The notes under the pieces are model-generated. The model ran no database searches and was not told where the DNA came from. It worked only from the letters and a program-made list of their open reading frames with translations. From positions 186,001 to 250,000 of the forward strand of contig NW_026946360.1 of NCBI RefSeq assembly GCF_035222275.1: a stretch of DNA of 64,000 nt, in the 5' to 3' direction. Both the position numbers and the translations under genes were made by a program. How positions within the stretch are numbered: position 1 is the first letter of the stretch; each line of letters starts with the position of its first letter. The stretch is from Podospora bellae-mahoneyi (lineage: Eukaryota > Ascomycota > Sordariomycetes > Sordariales > Podosporaceae). This document shows positions 12,901 to 21,553 of the stretch, one piece after another.

Positions 12901-13731
12901 CGCGAATTTGTAATCTGTGGCGCTATTGCCACAAAGTGTGGATCCTATTATGATAACGCCCATTTGTGCACACATCCCTCCTCTGTCCTTCACGCTTCCA
13001 ATATGTACACACGCATCCCATCTCTTCATGTACCTTGGACGACAAATGATGACGGACACACAATTCCAGTGATACCCACATTCACTCCCCAATGCCCACA
13101 CCCATACTTCCAATTCCAGTACGCCTCCCCGGACCCGATTTGCCCTTCCCATTCGTCAATTCCACAGCTTCCGGTTTGCCCCCTCGCAGGTTGAGTCAAT
13201 GAACCATCAACGACGCGTCCTCACACTAGGCAGCCGTCGTCCATGATTCGACAACCATGTAGAGGTCCAGAATCCCAGCACCCTGCAGGTAAACGCTGTA
13301 GGCAGACAGCGCGGTCCGTCGAAGGGAATGCCGAAACAGAAGTTGAGGCTCCGCCTTGCCATGTTATTGCCGGTTTCCATATTGAGGAATGCGGTGTAAG
13401 ACACCGACATGATATAATGCCTTCTCTGTTGGTGTCCCTCAATCCGCCAGCCTCGTCAGGCCGTGTCCAATGAGGCAGAACTGCGCATAGGCACTGATGG
13501 TTGGAACGCAGTGCATGCGGTGCATGTGTCTGATTTCTGCAGAGCAGCGCCCGGCACTACCCAACGGATTTGCATTTCTATGCGGCAGCACAGTCCTGCG
13601 GGTTGTCCAGATCGCGGTAGGACTTATGGAGGGTCCGAGGTGATTGAGGCTCCTCTCTGTCACGCGACGTTACAACAGACGCCAGCCTCGCCTCAATGCA
13701 GTCGAGTACCCACACAGGCATGCGTCCCCTT
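6917..13731. other. 6.8-kb gene-poor stretch
   Basis: No frame here shows recognisable protein content or a convincing chain of exons. The longest frames (237 codons at 12481-13194 plus, 147 codons at 10222-10665 minus) have the Cys/His/Pro-rich look of translated non-coding DNA. A C10 run lies at 8365-8374 and a (CCA)n microsatellite near 11432-11462. The stretch may hold long 5' leaders or promoters of the SWIRM gene, or non-coding RNA, but nothing in the sequence proves either. Confidence 0.5.
11432..11462. repeat. (CCA)n trinucleotide microsatellite
   Basis: About ten uninterrupted CCA units in intergenic DNA. It is not within a recognisable coding frame. Confidence 0.9.
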
Positions 13732-15843
13732 TCAAGTAAAGTCGTAAATCACCAGGCTCTCTCCCCGGCCTCTGTTCTGCTTCCAAACAACAATCATCTC
13801 ATCATCAAACCCAACCAGATCCCGCTCTTCTGCAACATCAATTGGGTCATAGTACCGGCTCGTCCCGTTGTCCCGCCCCGGGACCCTCTCCGGCCGTATC
13901 TCCACACTCATAACATTGCTCGCCCTCGACGTGGCACCTTCCAAAGCCCACACGCGCATCTCCTCACCTCGAGAGCCCACACTGACAGCCTTACCGCGGC
14001 AGTTGACCTGACCTTGGCTGATTCCAGACGTGTGCCCCCATAGCCGATGACCAGAGGTGACCGTCAAGGAGGACGGGCCAGACCGGCACAGAAAGTGGGA
14101 TAAAGTGTTGTCGGGCAGGGTCGCAACGAGGTAAGGGTGGTTGTAGCACAAGGCTTTCGGCCCACACTCGCGAGGGGAGAAGCTGAAGTGAGGGGATAAG
14201 CGGCCAGGGTCCATGACTCTAGACCGGGGAGTCATGGGCGGTGTGAAGGGAGGTTCATATACGCTTGATTCGGCGGGCTCGCGGGAATCATGACCTGGCC
14301 TGGGTATATACTCAATCCAGTTGACCGGGCGACGGAACAGGAGAAGCGGGAGAGTGTGAGCGATGGGCGTAGTTGTGATTTCTGGCATCGAGGCTGGATC
14401 ATCTTGAATAGGAGGTGAAATGTGGAGATCCTGAACGCCAAAAGACCAGCCGATGTGGGTAGTCACCGTATATGCAATTGATGCGATGACTGAAGAGTTC
14501 GTTTTCCGGATGGAGAAGGAGAGAGGTGCCTGACACGTGTGCGAGTCTAGCGATGTTAGTAGAGACGGCGGCGGTAACACCATGGTTTTATCACAGGGTC
14601 CAGCCGTGGAGTTACCAAAGGTGTATAACGATACCAAAACCGCCCCGGTAGCTGTGATCAGGTACGGGTGCGAGTACGCCATCTCAATCAGCTCGCCATT
14701 GCTGGACTTTTCGTGTCGGTATCGTCGCTTCAAGCGGCCGTCCTTGACAGATAGCCTCCACACCCCAAAGCTCCCGTCGGTGAACCCCAGCGCAATGTCC
14801 AGCAGTCCATCTACGAGCTTTGCCTCATCGATGGCCATGCAGCTTGGTGCAGTGCTGTGGGCGTCCCCGTCAACTTCTGGGACCTCCACCAACCCTACAT
14901 GTCCCAACAGTTTGCGGCTCCTGAGATCCCATGCGCGCAGATATCGGCTATCTGCACTGACTGCAATACCCTGAACTGCCTTTATGAAACTCCTCTGTCC
15001 TTTTCTCGAGCGTTGATGCTCGTTGAAACGTTCTTCATGACGTGGGGTGTTCACTGTTTCCTGTCCTCCGCTTAGACGAAGCTCAACAGCCTTACATTTG
15101 CCCTTCGCCCAGTTGTGGCGTATTCGGTATTGTCTCTTCCAATCCATTGTCCTGTTCGGTCTGTCCTCATCGGGTGCGTAGTACAGCAGCGGGTCTTCCT
15201 GTACGCCGTCGCTTCGCACGTCGTCATCGTGGTCCTCAGGCGGTGTTATACCCCCCTCCAGCCAGTCCTGCACCCCCTCCTCTTCTTCGTCCTCGGCATC
15301 TTCATTCTGGCCGCTACTGCCGGTAATGGGATCTCCCGCGTTATTGACCTTCAAATCTATATCGAGGTCATTCCCGCAGGCTCGGTGTCCTGTTCCCCAC
15401 CTGCAGCCTCGACCGAATGTGTTCTTGCTATGATTCCCACCCAGGTGTGGGCCGAAGCCTGGTATGAGTCGGGCTCTAGGCAGCACAAAGCGATGGTAGT
15501 ACAAATTCTTCCACAACTGCGAGTCGCAGGCGAGGGTATAAAATCGGCGGGAAACGGGAGAAACGCCGAGGAGCTGGTTCAGTGAGAGAGAAGAGAGGAT
15601 GCGCAGAAGGAGCTCGTCAGAAAGAGGGGATATAAGGTCGGGTCCCGTATGGTGCTTCAAGCAGCTGTGCGGTTTCTGCTGTAGTGCTTGCGTGGGGTTG
15701 AAGTCTGGAACAAGGCCGAGGTTTGCGATGGTGGAGGTCGCTGTGGACCTGGAATTGTTCAGTTTTCGGCGGTGAGGCGGTCTGGGTGAGGAAGCCTCAG
15801 GATTGAAGGAATCAAGCGACCGCTTGTAGGACGGGAAAGCCAT
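13732..15843 (-). CDS. F-box protein with WD40-like C-terminal region
   Basis: A single open frame; starting at Met (15843, MAFPSYKRSLDSF) gives 703 aa. An in-frame ATG lies 63 codons upstream, but that extension looks like leader sequence. An F-box lies near residues 73-120: ISPLSDELLLRILSSLSL, then LLGVSPVSRRFYTLA and LWKNLYYHRFVLPRAR. The C-terminal two thirds contain WD-like units, for example SRYLRAWDLRSRKLLGH, FTDGSFGVWRL and GEEMRVWALEG, suggesting a propeller that binds substrates. By family knowledge the F-box binds Skp1, so this should be a substrate receptor of an SCF ubiquitin ligase. An acidic insert (DEEEEG) lies between the two halves. I do not recognise a specific orthologue. 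Confidence 0.82.
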   Translation of the reverse strand: MAFPSYKRSLDSFNPEASSPRPPHRRKLNNSRSTATSTIANLGLVPDFNPTQALQQKPHSCLKHHTGPDLISPLSDELLLRILSSLSLNQLLGVSPVSRRFYTLACDSQLWKNLYYHRFVLPRARLIPGFGPHLGGNHSKNTFGRGCRWGTGHRACGNDLDIDLKVNNAGDPITGSSGQNEDAEDEEEEGVQDWLEGGITPPEDHDDDVRSDGVQEDPLLYYAPDEDRPNRTMDWKRQYRIRHNWAKGKCKAVELRLSGGQETVNTPRHEERFNEHQRSRKGQRSFIKAVQGIAVSADSRYLRAWDLRSRKLLGHVGLVEVPEVDGDAHSTAPSCMAIDEAKLVDGLLDIALGFTDGSFGVWRLSVKDGRLKRRYRHEKSSNGELIEMAYSHPYLITATGAVLVSLYTFGNSTAGPCDKTMVLPPPSLLTSLDSHTCQAPLSFSIRKTNSSVIASIAYTVTTHIGWSFGVQDLHISPPIQDDPASMPEITTTPIAHTLPLLLFRRPVNWIEYIPRPGHDSREPAESSVYEPPFTPPMTPRSRVMDPGRLSPHFSFSPRECGPKALCYNHPYLVATLPDNTLSHFLCRSGPSSLTVTSGHRLWGHTSGISQGQVNCRGKAVSVGSRGEEMRVWALEGATSRASNVMSVEIRPERVPGRDNGTSRYYDPIDVAEERDLVGFDDEMIVVWKQNRGRGESLVIYDFT

Positions 15844-16491
15844 TATTGCCAGAGCCTGGCAACGAACGTGAAAGAGGATGTCGGAGTCTATCTCTTGATC
15901 GCAATCAAGAAAAGAAGTGGCACGTCGCGACTGCCGAGAAGTGCCGTTGCTTTCTCGTTGATGTTCCTGGGAAACAAAGGCGGAATTGTGGAGAAAATGC
16001 TGCTTGCTGTCAGCGGCCCGCGGTGGGTCCAAACAAGGTGTGGGTCAAAAGGTGGTACCTGACCCTTGTCTTTCGCCAACAGCTCCCTCAGCTCCAAAAG
16101 CTCGATATCACGGTCACAGTTTTTTGAGCAAATAAATACTGATAATTCGTGCTAAAACCTGATCATGTCTGTACGTCACCTTTTCCGGCGCAAAACTCCC
16201 CAAGAGTTTAAGGGGCGGCAGAGGCTCCGATCTCCAACGTGGTGCGTTGCCAGCCAAGTGAGCCACGTGAACTTGTCCGCGTCCTTCCGCAGCTCATCGA
16301 CCCGATAAGCATTGGTTTCTTTCTCGCCAGACTCAACATCTCTTCATCCCTAGCATGTAAAAGTCTGGTCAGGCACCAACGCTCTCTTCTTCTCCAACTC
16401 AAGACAAGCTTTCGCCGCGGCATCCGCCCTGACAGAATCCATATATACTTCATGTATTTCATTCATCCACTCTCCCAGTCTTCCCCAGCTA
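15844..16491. other. Intergenic, upstream region of the F-box gene
   Basis: No gene is seen. It separates the F-box gene start from the stop of the next minus-strand gene. Confidence 0.45.
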
Positions 16492-17344
16492 CTACAAAAC
16501 TCCGGTGCCTTTTTCCAACCTCAGTGTAATCCCGCCATGCTTGAGAAGGATATCCCGTCTGGGGCCTTGCTTCCAAAAGGGCACCCCGAGCTTCTTCATT
16601 TGACGTTGCAGCGACAACGCAAAACAGAACCTCAGCCACGACCCGCAAAGTTCTCGGAACCATGTCTTCCACTGCCGCCTAGGGGACATTGGCCCTGTCA
16701 CGATGTCGAACGGGTGAGTACCGTTCTCTTTTTCCGCAATAAATCTCCTGCCAGAGGAACTTCGTAGTTACTGAAACACACGAATATCGTAAAGAGCCAC
16801 AAAAAGGGGAGGCTCCAAGTTACCGAAAGAACGGGTTGGTTGGAGGGGCCCCCTGTCCAGCCGATAAAGACGGCGAGAGCAGGTATGTGGATGAAGAGTC
16901 CAACTATGGCGTTAGAATGACGCGTAAACTTGCACCAATGGCAGGTTGGCGTGAGTCCTCTGAACGACGCATCGTCTTCATCGTTGTCGCAATGCTCGAT
17001 CTCGGGCATGGCGAGTGAGCGAGTGAGGCCGTACTTAAAGAGGATGAGATCGTTGGGGAGGAAGGAGGCGCGGTGCTTCTCGGGAAGTTGGTCATGACCA
17101 ACAAGGCCGAAGAGGGTGTCTTCGGGGGGGTTGGTGGCACACCATCTCTTCTGACCACTGGGTTTGCTGTTGAGCTAAGGCCACTTCCTTGTCAGTTGTG
17201 ACGCTCGGCTTAATGGGCCTCTTTGTCGAGGGAAAGATTGCCATGATTCCTGAGTACATAGCTGAAGGCCCGTGCGGGTGTGGTCTGGTATTGGTGTCGT
17301 GTAGCGATGGGGTTGGGAACTTTAGGTATAGAAAAACCCAACAT
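16492..17344 (-). CDS. Unrecognised spliced gene, exon structure partly unresolved
   Basis: Coding signal is seen in at least three exons. Exon 1 (17258-17344) starts MLGFSIPKVPNPIATRHQ. It joins across an 83-nt intron with an AACTGAC branch site to an exon starting at 17174, which reads RWCATNPPEDTLFGLVG and later PEIEHCDNDEDDASFRG. The last exon (16492-16747) reads IAEKENGTHPFDIVTGPMS and ends in LEKGTGVL then TAG. It joins through a 76-nt intron (16748-16823) to an exon reading LSAGQGAPPTNPF. A likely acceptor at TCTAACGCCATAG marks the start of that exon, but I found no donor in exon 2 that keeps the frame. Either the middle splice is unusual or the gene carries a frameshift. I do not recognise the product. 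Confidence 0.45.
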
Positions 17345-17828
17345 CTATTCCAGTGTAAAAACGTCAGTCAAGGCGTGAAGGAACATAGTCTGTGCCGTGG
17401 CCGAGCTTGCTAGGTATCACACTACTCGAAAAGTCTGTCGGCCCTATCAGTTGGGTGAACAATTCACTGCCACATGGCACCTGCAAGCGCCAGTTGAAGA
17501 TGGGGATCCAGTGACCCTCGAGTACGTACTCCCATCACCTCAGGTAGGGAATGCGCGATGTAGCAGCTTCGAGGTTCAACTCCGAAACACACCACTTGAT
17601 TCCCGTGGCGACAGTGGCTGAGGTGTATTGCGGCATTGAGAAGCGAAACAGATGCAGGCTGATCCGAATCGGACACATGTATCAACAGTACATCATTGCT
17701 CCTCGTTTTTTGGCTGACGCAAAGCTCTACTCATTTTTCGTCGGCTTGTATGTTATGACCACAACGCTTGCCGTGGAATATCAACTCTTCAAAAGTTTCT
17801 GCCTGCCATCCCACACCATGTTTTTCAC
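17345..17828. other. Intergenic, no gene seen
   Basis: It lies between the 3' end of the AA9 gene and the 5' end of the preceding minus-strand gene. Confidence 0.45.
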
Positions 17829-18789
17829 TCAGCCAGCCCACACAGCAGGCCCGGGAGGCTTGTACTCAAGCAACCTCATATCCTCCACTTTGACGGATCC
17901 AAGGACCATCTGATTCCCAGGAAGCCGAATCCCTTTCGTCTCGTTAGCAAGATGCAAGCATCTCTCTCCGAACCGGAGTCTTCAAGGAGGTAACTCACCT
18001 GGATCATCAATCTCATACGTCCCCGGAAACCTTGCAAAGCCGGCTGGACTCCCACCGCCCTCGCCCATAATATTGACATGAGCACAGTTGACAAACCACT
18101 GGCTGTAGTTGTACAAGTCCGTCGGCCAGAACTGTTCGATCCTCATGAGATACTTCCCCGGTGGCGTCGTCAGCGGGATGCTAAAGTTGAACTGTTTCCC
18201 CCTGTCAGTCCCATCCACACCATGAAGAGATGGGGGTCTGAATGATCATCCATGATAACTCACATCGCCCTCCCCCGACAACAACCAAGAATTATTGTCC
18301 TTCGGCCCCGCAACCGCAATCTTGAACCAATCCCCATCCCCACGATAGTTCTCAACATCGTCCCCGGGTGCCCTCGATAGGTAAATCTGTGCGGGCCCTC
18401 TATGGTAAAACTCCCCGCCAGGCCCGTAGGTATCCCAGCTGACTCGGAACCCGACTTCACTTCCCGCAATGACATCAGCCGTGGAGGTGTTGGCCGCAGC
18501 AGCAAAGGCCTTCCTGCCGCAGGTGATGTCCGGATGGTGGACGTCCATCTGGGGTATGGTCTTGTGGTATTGGCCCCAGGGAAAGATCTCGTCTTCGTAG
18601 TTGGGACCCATGACGTCGCGGACGTAGAGCCATTCCGGGGTGGCGGTTTGGTTGACGAGGAGGATGCCCATCGTGTCTGGACTGTCAGGACAACTCGTTC
18701 GTGTTAGGCTGTGGAGGGTTGAGCTTACTATGGGCCAGCACCTCAGGCATGAAGAACCAAGCCAAAAGTCCCAGAAGTTGTGGCTTCAT
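17829..18789 (-). CDS. AA9 lytic polysaccharide monooxygenase, divergent copper site
   Basis: Four exons (18729-18789, 18264-18676, 17999-18191, 17829-17932) give 256 aa. A 19-residue signal peptide (MKPQLLGLLAWFFMPEVLA) is cut before His20, which becomes the N-terminal His of the copper brace. The second copper His is His112 in EFYHRGPAQIYLSRAP, a canonical AA9 block. The disulphide pair appears as ITCGRKAF (Cys73) and FVNCAHV (Cys194). PGKYLMRIEQ is the usual G-x-YL-x-R-x-E strand. Two departures: the axial Tyr of Q-x-Y is Phe191 (SQWFVNC), and the E-x-x-A-L-H histidine is absent (EQFWPTD). AA9 enzymes oxidatively cleave cellulose or hemicellulose outside the cell. No CBM1 is attached. The copper brace is intact, so it may be active, but substrate and rate could differ. 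Confidence 0.9.
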
Positions 18790-19350
18790 GCTGTTTGAGC
18801 TTCAGGTTATTTTCAATCCAAAAGTGCCCTATTCAAGGTGGTCAGAAACGTTCCAATCTTCTCCACCCCTTCCGCCCTCTAAATACTCCAACGTTCTGCA
18901 TCTAGATCGCTCATTGGAATCAAGAAAGCACACCAACAGTAGAGACGGCATGCCATAGCCAACTCCGACAAAGGATGGGAGTTAATATGGCGGCTATCAA
19001 AACTGTAGGATGCGGGGAACACTCTCCATCCGTTGACCGAAAGAGGATGAGAAGGATTTAGAGTGCAACACTATTATGAGCTCGTGCCGGCAAACACAAT
19101 CGGGTTTTTGTTGTGATTGTGAATGACGGATATCATACGGTACCACCCTGAACCCCCAGGGTTTGCGAAAAAAGGGGAAAAGGGGGTTGATCTCACTACA
19201 GCTGCACATGGTGCAATAACAGGAGAGTATCATTGAAATACGGTCAAAGCAGAAGAGTTACTATCGAATGATAACTCCTCATCAGGCAACACCCCAGCCT
19301 CACTACCGCTGTGCTCTCCCGCATCACGTCTCGTCCACATCGGACACCGA
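18790..19350. other. Intergenic, promoter of the AA9 gene
   Basis: No gene is seen. It lies between the AA9 start and the stop of the SMP-30 C-terminal remnant. Confidence 0.45.
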
Positions 19351-19686
19351 CTAATACAACCTCCCCAGAAAAGCACCCTCTGCTTTCAACCCGCCCACAA
19401 AGTACAACTCCGTCTCCGCCAACAGCACCATCCTTCCCTTCCCCGCGAACTGAAAGTTGGCCACTCCCTTGCCCAGGAATATCTTTGCAATCAACTTCCC
19501 TGATGGACTATAAACTTGCACGCCATCTGCACAGCCCACGTAAACATTGCCCTTTGTATCCACATTGATCCCATCTGGTATACCAGGTGTGATAAACGCA
19601 AAGGTTTGTCTGTTGGACAGGGTCTCATCCCTGGAGACATCAAATCGGTAACTAATTGTGTCAGCGGGCTGTGAACGAAACAACAA
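19351..19686 (-). pseudogene. SMP-30/gluconolactonase-like gene, C-terminal remnant
   Basis: The frame encodes the last ~105 residues of an SMP-30/gluconolactonase/LRE-like beta-propeller: TISYRFDVSRDE, TPGIPDGINVDTKGNVYVGC, GVQVYSPSGKLIAKI and NFQFAGKGRMVLLAETELY, ending near 19351. These match the C-terminus of fungal secreted lactonase-like proteins of about 400 aa. The frame is undamaged, but the rest of the gene does not continue upstream: homology stops at about 19675-19690 at what looks like an intron acceptor (TTCACAG). It then meets AT-rich DNA. An N-terminal piece of the same family, on the same strand and in the expected order, lies about 20.3 kb away at 40011-40598. I infer one ancestral gene split in two, with the middle ~140 residues lost. 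Two different paralogues are the alternative. Confidence 0.75.
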
Positions 19687-19699
19687 AGATCAACTAACA

Positions 19700-20035
19700 C
19701 CGTGTCTTATTAGCGGGGTAATTAAAAAAATAATACCTAAATTTATAAATAATATTTATAAATTTAAGTATAGAACCTTAATAGGTTACGAACCTATACC
19801 TTCGACGTAAGTAATCGACGTCTTATATACTACACTATAAGGTTAGAAGGTATAAAGGGGATTAAATATAAATAGCGTTACGCGTTTTAACTACCTTAGG
19901 AAACAAAAGGCGCGTTACTAACGGCATCCTACGCGGTTAGGAAGGAAGGACCGGCCGCACTAGGGTCGAAGGAAAGGTTAGAAGGTTAATTAAGGCCTAT
20001 AAAGGGATCCGAGGCTTAAGGAGTCTATAAAATAG
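19700..20035. repeat. AT-rich, RIP-like relic block
   Basis: The block is rich in TA dinucleotides and A/T runs (for example TTTATAAATAATATTTATAAA), unlike the surrounding DNA. It also holds GGTTAGAAGG-type words that recur within it (near 19842 and 19978). No open frame or terminal repeat is clear. The composition fits a short repeat hit by repeat-induced point mutation, but the parent family cannot be named. It lies at the left junction of the cluster, next to the cut edge of the SMP-30 remnant. Confidence 0.5.
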
Positions 20036-20127
20036 CGCCGCCGAGAGCTTCTCGTAGTTGTTCTCACATTCCTCTGCCGTGGGAGCTTCGAAGTCTGCCT
20101 CAACCTGTCCAGCCACTTTGTCGGCAT
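20035..20127 (-). pseudogene. Coding-like fragment next to the AT-rich block
   Basis: One minus-strand frame reads ADKVAGQVEADFEAPT followed by AEECENNYEKLSAAL before it runs into the AT-rich block. The composition looks like real protein, but a stop lies not far upstream in the same frame and no ATG fits. It may be one exon of a broken gene whose other side was lost at the junction. I do not recognise the family. Confidence 0.25.
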
Positions 20128-20416
20128 CTTGTTGTAGAACAGCCCGCAAAAAAGGAACGTTCAAGTAGAGAAGCCATCATGGGTACTGCTGAGACAGTAT
20201 GATAACCGTTGAATGGTGTTCGTTTAGTGTCCGGAAACATGGCATATGTAAAACCATTATCGCAACCTTCCAGATAAGTCAGGTCCCTCAGAACTGTCAC
20301 TGCGATGATTGGGTTGGAAAGGGGTGGCTGATGGCTGAACAGCTCCATATATCAGTATAAATATCGAGGGTGAATAGGTATGCTATGCTGTTCCCAGTAA
20401 TTGTTTCTACACCCTC

Positions 20417-21229
20417 TCAAAGTCTCTCTAACATGTGCGTTATGGCCCTTGCTAGGTCGGACGCTTCCCCCTGGACACTGGGAATTCCGTGACCAGCACT
20501 ATGTTTCACCTCCACCCTGGTCTCCTGTTTACACATATTCATAACTTGCTTCGCCATCCCAGGGTAATGCACGTCCTTGTTGCTCCAAGCGTGGACAGTA
20601 GGGATTGCAATCTTGTTTTCCTCGGATACCCTGTTCGCCTTCAAAAAGGTAACTCTCCCGCTTTCCAATTCATCCCAGCCCGATGGCATGATACTGGAAA
20701 GAAAAACGACACTCTTGATCTTGCTCTTAGCTTCTCGGACTTGAGGATCTTGCTGGTCTGGTCGGAGCAAGAGGGTTGCGGCCAACGCGCCACCCATCGA
20801 GAAAGCAAGAATTGCATCATAGGGGCCATGGGCGAGAAGATGATCAGCCAGTTTATCCACTGCCTCCATACCCCCTTTTGCTGAGCCATCAAAGTAGGAG
20901 AAACACTGATGACTGGTTCCGAACGCCTCTCTGATACCAGGCGCAGGCGGGCTAGGATGGAGTCCTGGATACCAGTCATATGTGCATCCTGACGGTAAAT
21001 GTTGGCGGAGGGAAGCTATGCCATGAATCAGTCAGCGCGGGTGTCGCAGAAACATGGGACTTCAATTACCTGTTTGGAGCTTCAAGATCTGAACGATTCC
21101 AGGTTGTTAGCCTTGGGCGACATGGCATCCACAACACAATGACAATATCGAAAAGCATACCTCACAGTTAGTTCCAATGCCATGAAGACAAAGGATCTTG
21201 AACACCTTGGGGTTTGGTTGCGACAGCAT
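20417..21229 (-). CDS. FSH1-family serine hydrolase (candidate polyketide-releasing esterase)
   Basis: Three exons (21161-21229, 21070-21088, 20417-21015) give 228 aa; the middle exon is only 19 nt. The alpha/beta-hydrolase start KILCLHGIGTNCE carries the HG oxyanion motif. The nucleophile lies in ILAFSMGGALAA (Ser102), the acid probably in SNKDVHYP, and the His in SAGHGIPSV. The segment YDWYPGLHPSPPAPGI is typical of FSH1 proteins. The family includes LovG, the thioesterase that frees the lovastatin nonaketide from its PKS. Here the gene shares a cluster with an HR-PKS that has no release domain, so chain release or ester cleavage is a reasonable inference, not shown by sequence. A cytosolic location is expected, as no signal peptide is seen. 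Confidence 0.85.
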
Positions 21230-21553
21230 GGTATGGAGTGAGGAGCATGGGGGTTGAGGGTTGCAGATATTTAGGAGCTGGGAACGGGCCCTCTTATACA
21301 CTCAGAAGCGGCGCAGCAGCTGCGCAGCGCTGAATTACGTACCGAGCTGGCACCGGGTGAGAGTACCCAAGGTTTCGTACTTATCTGACAACAGACATGT
21401 GGCATTCTTGCATTCGAACACGGTCCTGAAGACTACCTACTCAGTCCATGTCATGGTCAGACATACAAGAGACAAAATGACCATTTTCACAATTTCACTA
21501 TAGCTTTGTAATACAAAAAGAAGCTAGTAATACAGCCTTAACCCTCACACCGA
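21230..21553. other. Intergenic, promoter of the hydrolase gene
   Basis: No gene is seen in this 324-bp gap between the hydrolase start and the stop of the receptor gene. Confidence 0.45.

Noticed and set aside
12481-13194. 237-codon plus-strand frame
   Set aside because: Composition (many Cys, His, Pro, Thr; no domain pattern) looks like translated non-coding DNA, and a frame of this length is not too unlikely in a 6.8-kb gap read in six frames.
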